In this document: piece after piece, positions 62,058 through 64,000 of the stretch
Layout of the letters: every line of letters starts with the position of its first letter
Numbering within the stretch: position 1 is the stretch's first letter
NCBI RefSeq assembly: GCF_000092205.1
Contig: NC_014216.1
Span: 2,299,742-2,363,741 of the forward strand
DNA length: 64,000 nt
Source of the DNA: Desulfurivibrio alkaliphilus AHT 2
GTDB taxonomy: Bacteria; Desulfobacterota; Desulfobulbia; Desulfobulbales; Desulfurivibrionaceae
Reading direction: 5' to 3'
Translations under genes and position numbers: made by a program
The notes under the pieces: model-generated
Told to the model about the DNA's origin: nothing
What the model saw: the letters and a program-made list of their open reading frames with translations, nothing else
The model's database searches: none

Positions 62058-62252
62058 ATGTGCCAGATAAGCGTAGTCTACCAACAACAGGACAAGGAAG
62101 AACTGATCGCGGAAAACGTCTCCCTGCTGGAGGTGGAAAACAACGGGGTCAAAATCAGCACCCTGTTTGAGGAACCCAAGCTAATCGAGGGAGCGGCCGT
62201 CAGCCGCATCGATTTCCTGGCCGGCAAGGTCATTCTAACCAACAAACTTTAA
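62058..62252 (+). CDS. cooT: CooT-family nickel-binding protein
   Basis: A 64-aa protein. The N-terminus MCQISVVYQ carries the Cys2 typical of CooT, followed by small beta strands (VSLLEVENNGVKISTL, then LIEGAAVSRIDFLAGKVIL). In Rhodospirillum CooT binds nickel for maturation of CO dehydrogenase. No CO dehydrogenase lies in the window, but acsE and the corrinoid genes suggest one elsewhere. ATG 62058 is chosen as the family start; the frame opens further upstream. The His-rich gene begins 13 bases after. Confidence 0.8.
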   Translation: MCQISVVYQQQDKEELIAENVSLLEVENNGVKISTLFEEPKLIEGAAVSRIDFLAGKVILTNKL

Positions 62253-62265
62253 GGGACCGGTTAAC

Positions 62266-62517
62266 ATGACGGAAAAGCAGACAGAGGAAAAACTACGGGT
62301 TCTTTTGCCCCACTGGATCGAACACAACCAGGGGCATGCCACCGAGTTCCGCCGGTGGAGCGCCACCGCCCGCACCGAAAACCTTAACGAGGTGGCCAAG
62401 CTCATCGACCGGGCCGCCGACCTCATGGAAGACGCAGACCGGTTGCTGGGAGAGGCCCTGATCAAGGCCGGGGGGCCGACCCACCGGGGTCACCACCACC
62501 ACCACCACCAGGACTGA
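62266..62517 (+). CDS. His-rich-tail protein next to CooT
   Basis: An 83-aa protein. The N-terminal 65 residues are helical and acidic (LNEVAKLIDRAADLMEDADR), and the C-terminus has a run of six histidines in THRGHHHHHHQD. A metal-storage or chaperone role for nickel is suggested by the His tail and by the CooT gene 13 bases upstream; this is inference. ATG with GGACCGG-like weak site upstream. No family recognised. Confidence 0.6.
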   Translation: MTEKQTEEKLRVLLPHWIEHNQGHATEFRRWSATARTENLNEVAKLIDRAADLMEDADRLLGEALIKAGGPTHRGHHHHHHQD

Positions 62518-62521
62518 AGCC

Positions 62522-62553
62522 GTAACCGATCACAGGGCACCGTGATCGGTTAC
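62522..62553. terminator. Palindromic repeat/terminator-like hairpin
   Basis: GTAACCGATCAC (62522-62533) and GTGATCGGTTAC (62542-62553) form a perfect 12-pair stem with an eight-base loop, five bases after the His-rich gene. It is a variant of the repeat at 61396. Confidence 0.7.
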
Positions 62554-62645
62554 CTGAAGCCGGCCCCGTGGGCGGGCAGGGCGCCAAACCGGCTACCCCA
62601 GGCAGGTAGCCGGCGGTTACCGTGCCGCCGCAACGCAAAGGCTGC

Positions 62646-63146
62646 TCAGGATTCGAAGCGGCGCAACGAGCTGATCAACTGCCGTTGCCGGTCAACCCGC
62701 AATTCGCCGCGCACCGGCAACAGGTAATACTCGTCGGGGCATCGCCTGATCTCGCGCCCCAACGGCTCGGAGATCCAATGTGAATCCTCCACCAGGTTGA
62801 AAAAAGCGCTGTCGATGCCAAAAAAGCCGTCGAGCAGGTGGGTGGCGGTATGGGCCAGTTTGCTCTGATAGCCCTGCGGCAGCTCTACCAGGTCGTCAAT
62901 GGAGCGGATGCCGGCCTTTTTCATCTCCTCGATAATGTCCTGTAGAACCTGGCGGTTAAGGCTGATCGCCCGGTCGACAGCCGGCCAGAAAGCAGGATCG
63001 GAGGCGGCCAGCACCGACGACTCGGCCACCTCCACGATATCGTAACGAACCAGTTGAGTGCGGGCAAAAAAGCGGCGCACGGCCGCCTCCGCCCTGGAAG
63101 CGTCAGGGGCCAGCGCCAGCATCTGGTGATGATTTTCCAGTTTCAT
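62646..63146 (-). CDS. Unknown helical protein
   Basis: A 166-aa protein with KLENHHQMLALAPDASRAEA at the start, then a helical FPAVDRAISLNRQ-like region (FWPAVDRAISLNRQVLQDI) and a C-terminal YYLLPVRGELRVDRQRQLIS. No family recognised. It is followed on the same strand by nothing close, and the HAD gene lies 53 bases upstream. A single cysteine. Both could share a promoter upstream of the HAD gene. Confidence 0.55.
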   Translation of the reverse strand: MKLENHHQMLALAPDASRAEAAVRRFFARTQLVRYDIVEVAESSVLAASDPAFWPAVDRAISLNRQVLQDIIEEMKKAGIRSIDDLVELPQGYQSKLAHTATHLLDGFFGIDSAFFNLVEDSHWISEPLGREIRRCPDEYYLLPVRGELRVDRQRQLISSLRRFES

Positions 63147-63199
63147 AACCCAGCCGTCAGTTTAAAGGTGCGGGCAAAAGCCCGGGCAGGGGTTCAGGT

Positions 63200-63826
63200 T
63201 TAACCGCCAAAAGGCGGCAGCTCCGTAATTTCCATAAAACTGGCAACGTGGTACTCGGCTTGCAAGTCGGGGTTTTTAAAGGCGATCAGCGGCACCCCGG
63301 CGGCGGCGGTGTGATCCCGATCCACCTGGGAGTCGCCGATGTAAATGGTGTGCGCCGGCCCCACCCCCAGGTTTGCCATGATCCGCTCCAGGGCCTCGGG
63401 GTGCGGCTTTGGGTTGGCCACATCGTGGGCCGTCACCACCTGGTCGAAATAAGAGGCCAGTTGAAACATTTCGAGCACAACGGGCATGGTGGTGGTACGA
63501 TTGGTACTGATCGCGGTCTTGCGTTGCGGCCGCAGGTAATCCAAAAACCGGATCAGATCGGGTTCCATGTTCATGTAACGGAGAAACGGGGTATAGTCGA
63601 GCGTCCGATGGTAGCCTTCGGCGGCGGCCAGATCATCGGGGTAATGGCGAAAAATATAACGGACGGAGTCCTCCACCCGATGCATATGGACGTACTCCAG
63701 TTCCTCGTCGTCCATGGGCGGATGGCCGAAATGGGCCCGGATCTGGTTGTAATAAGCGCGGTTGGCCCCCCGGGAATCGAACATCACGCCATCGCAATCA
63801 AAAACCACCAGCCTGATTTCACTCAT
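63200..63826 (-). CDS. HAD-family phosphatase (phosphoglycolate phosphatase-like)
   Basis: 208 aa from the ATG at 63826 (frame opens to 63922). Motif I: LVVFDCDGVMFDSRGANRAY; motif II: TAISTNRTTTMP; motif III/IV: ANPKPHPEALERIM and YIGDSQVDRDHTAAAGVPLI. The layout fits phosphoglycolate phosphatase-type HAD enzymes; the exact substrate is not clear. It is divergent from the flavoprotein gene at the right window edge, 131 bases away. Confidence 0.8.
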   Translation of the reverse strand: MSEIRLVVFDCDGVMFDSRGANRAYYNQIRAHFGHPPMDDEELEYVHMHRVEDSVRYIFRHYPDDLAAAEGYHRTLDYTPFLRYMNMEPDLIRFLDYLRPQRKTAISTNRTTTMPVVLEMFQLASYFDQVVTAHDVANPKPHPEALERIMANLGVGPAHTIYIGDSQVDRDHTAAAGVPLIAFKNPDLQAEYHVASFMEITELPPFGG

Positions 63827-63957
63827 AAACATTATCCTGGTAAACTTAAAACCATCACGGCAATAGACCACATGGCAAAAGCACCGGCAGGGTGCGATGC
63901 TTTTGCTTACCGGTCTTTGCAACCTACCAGAAAGCTACCATAAAGGAAAGCAACGGC

Positions 63958-64000
63958 GTGGAAGAGCAAACGGATTTTCTGATCATCGGCAGCGGCATCT
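63958..64000 (+). CDS. N-terminus of a FAD-dependent oxidoreductase (L-aspartate oxidase-like), cut by window edge
   Basis: GTG start with AAAGGAAAG upstream. The 14 visible residues EEQTDFLIIGSGI show the start of a GxGxxG dinucleotide-binding strand, as in NadB and related flavoproteins. Assignment beyond 'FAD-binding' needs sequence past the edge. Confidence 0.45.
   Translation, partial: MEEQTDFLIIGSGI

Noticed and set aside
1-64000. tRNA, rRNA or riboswitch genes
   Set aside because: I looked in the longer gaps and found none I could support by eye.

Overview
The window is a GC-rich bacterial chromosome segment. Its gene content fits an anaerobic, autotrophy-capable Desulfobacterota lineage (Desulfurivibrio/Desulfobulbales-like); this is inferred from content, not from a database match. 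Supporting genes are a Wood-Ljungdahl methyltransferase (acsE-like), two corrinoid-activation (ASKHA/RACo-like) proteins, a selenocysteine formate dehydrogenase, a CooT-type nickel protein, DUF3786 and RCKP-rubredoxin-like iron-sulfur or metal proteins, and class II DAHP synthase.

Layout. 1-10.8 kb: the 3' part of a RACo-like gene, a glycosyltransferase, a SprT-like metallopeptidase, DUF3786, PilZ and HD-GYP-like signalling proteins, an operon of two DUF1538 membrane proteins plus a double PII protein, acsE, and an orphan HsdR-N domain gene followed by a large hairpin repeat. 10.9-28.5 kb: mostly housekeeping genes (DAHP synthase, gluQ, MBL/beta-CASP protein, LysM-M23 peptidase with a sigma-54-like promoter, YqeY, ComF, mtnA, pyrK-pyrD-HAD, parA-parB with a perfect parS, M20 peptidase). 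28.4-34.7 kb: a metal protein and a tight cluster of UGA/Sec formate dehydrogenase, two electron-transfer subunits similar to sulfhydrogenase beta and gamma, and a second RACo-like protein.

34.8-53.5 kb is the accessory part: a type I restriction-modification/defence island. hsdM is cut by an IS21-type element (5-bp target duplication). hsdS and hsdR are intact. Between them lies a 1261-codon gene for a PD-(D/E)XK-like/STAND-type NTPase, cut twice by the same 1385-bp IS256-type element in opposite orientations, each copy with its own 9-bp target duplication. Removing each element with one target-site copy restores one exact reading frame for both genes. hsdR is followed by a YgjP-like metallopeptidase, a protein with a papain/C39-like Cys-His pattern, and a 57-aa ORF. 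The island is visibly more AT-rich in the NTPase gene, the hsdS recognition domains and the 3' accessory genes than in the flanks.

53.7-56 kb: an acylphosphatase gene, also cut cleanly by an IS1634-type element (5-bp duplication). 56-64 kb: two kinase-like genes, aspS, hisS, a CoA-binding protein, cooT with a His-rich partner, an unknown gene, a HAD phosphatase and the start of a flavoprotein. Palindromic repeats of at least three designs sit at gene ends throughout.
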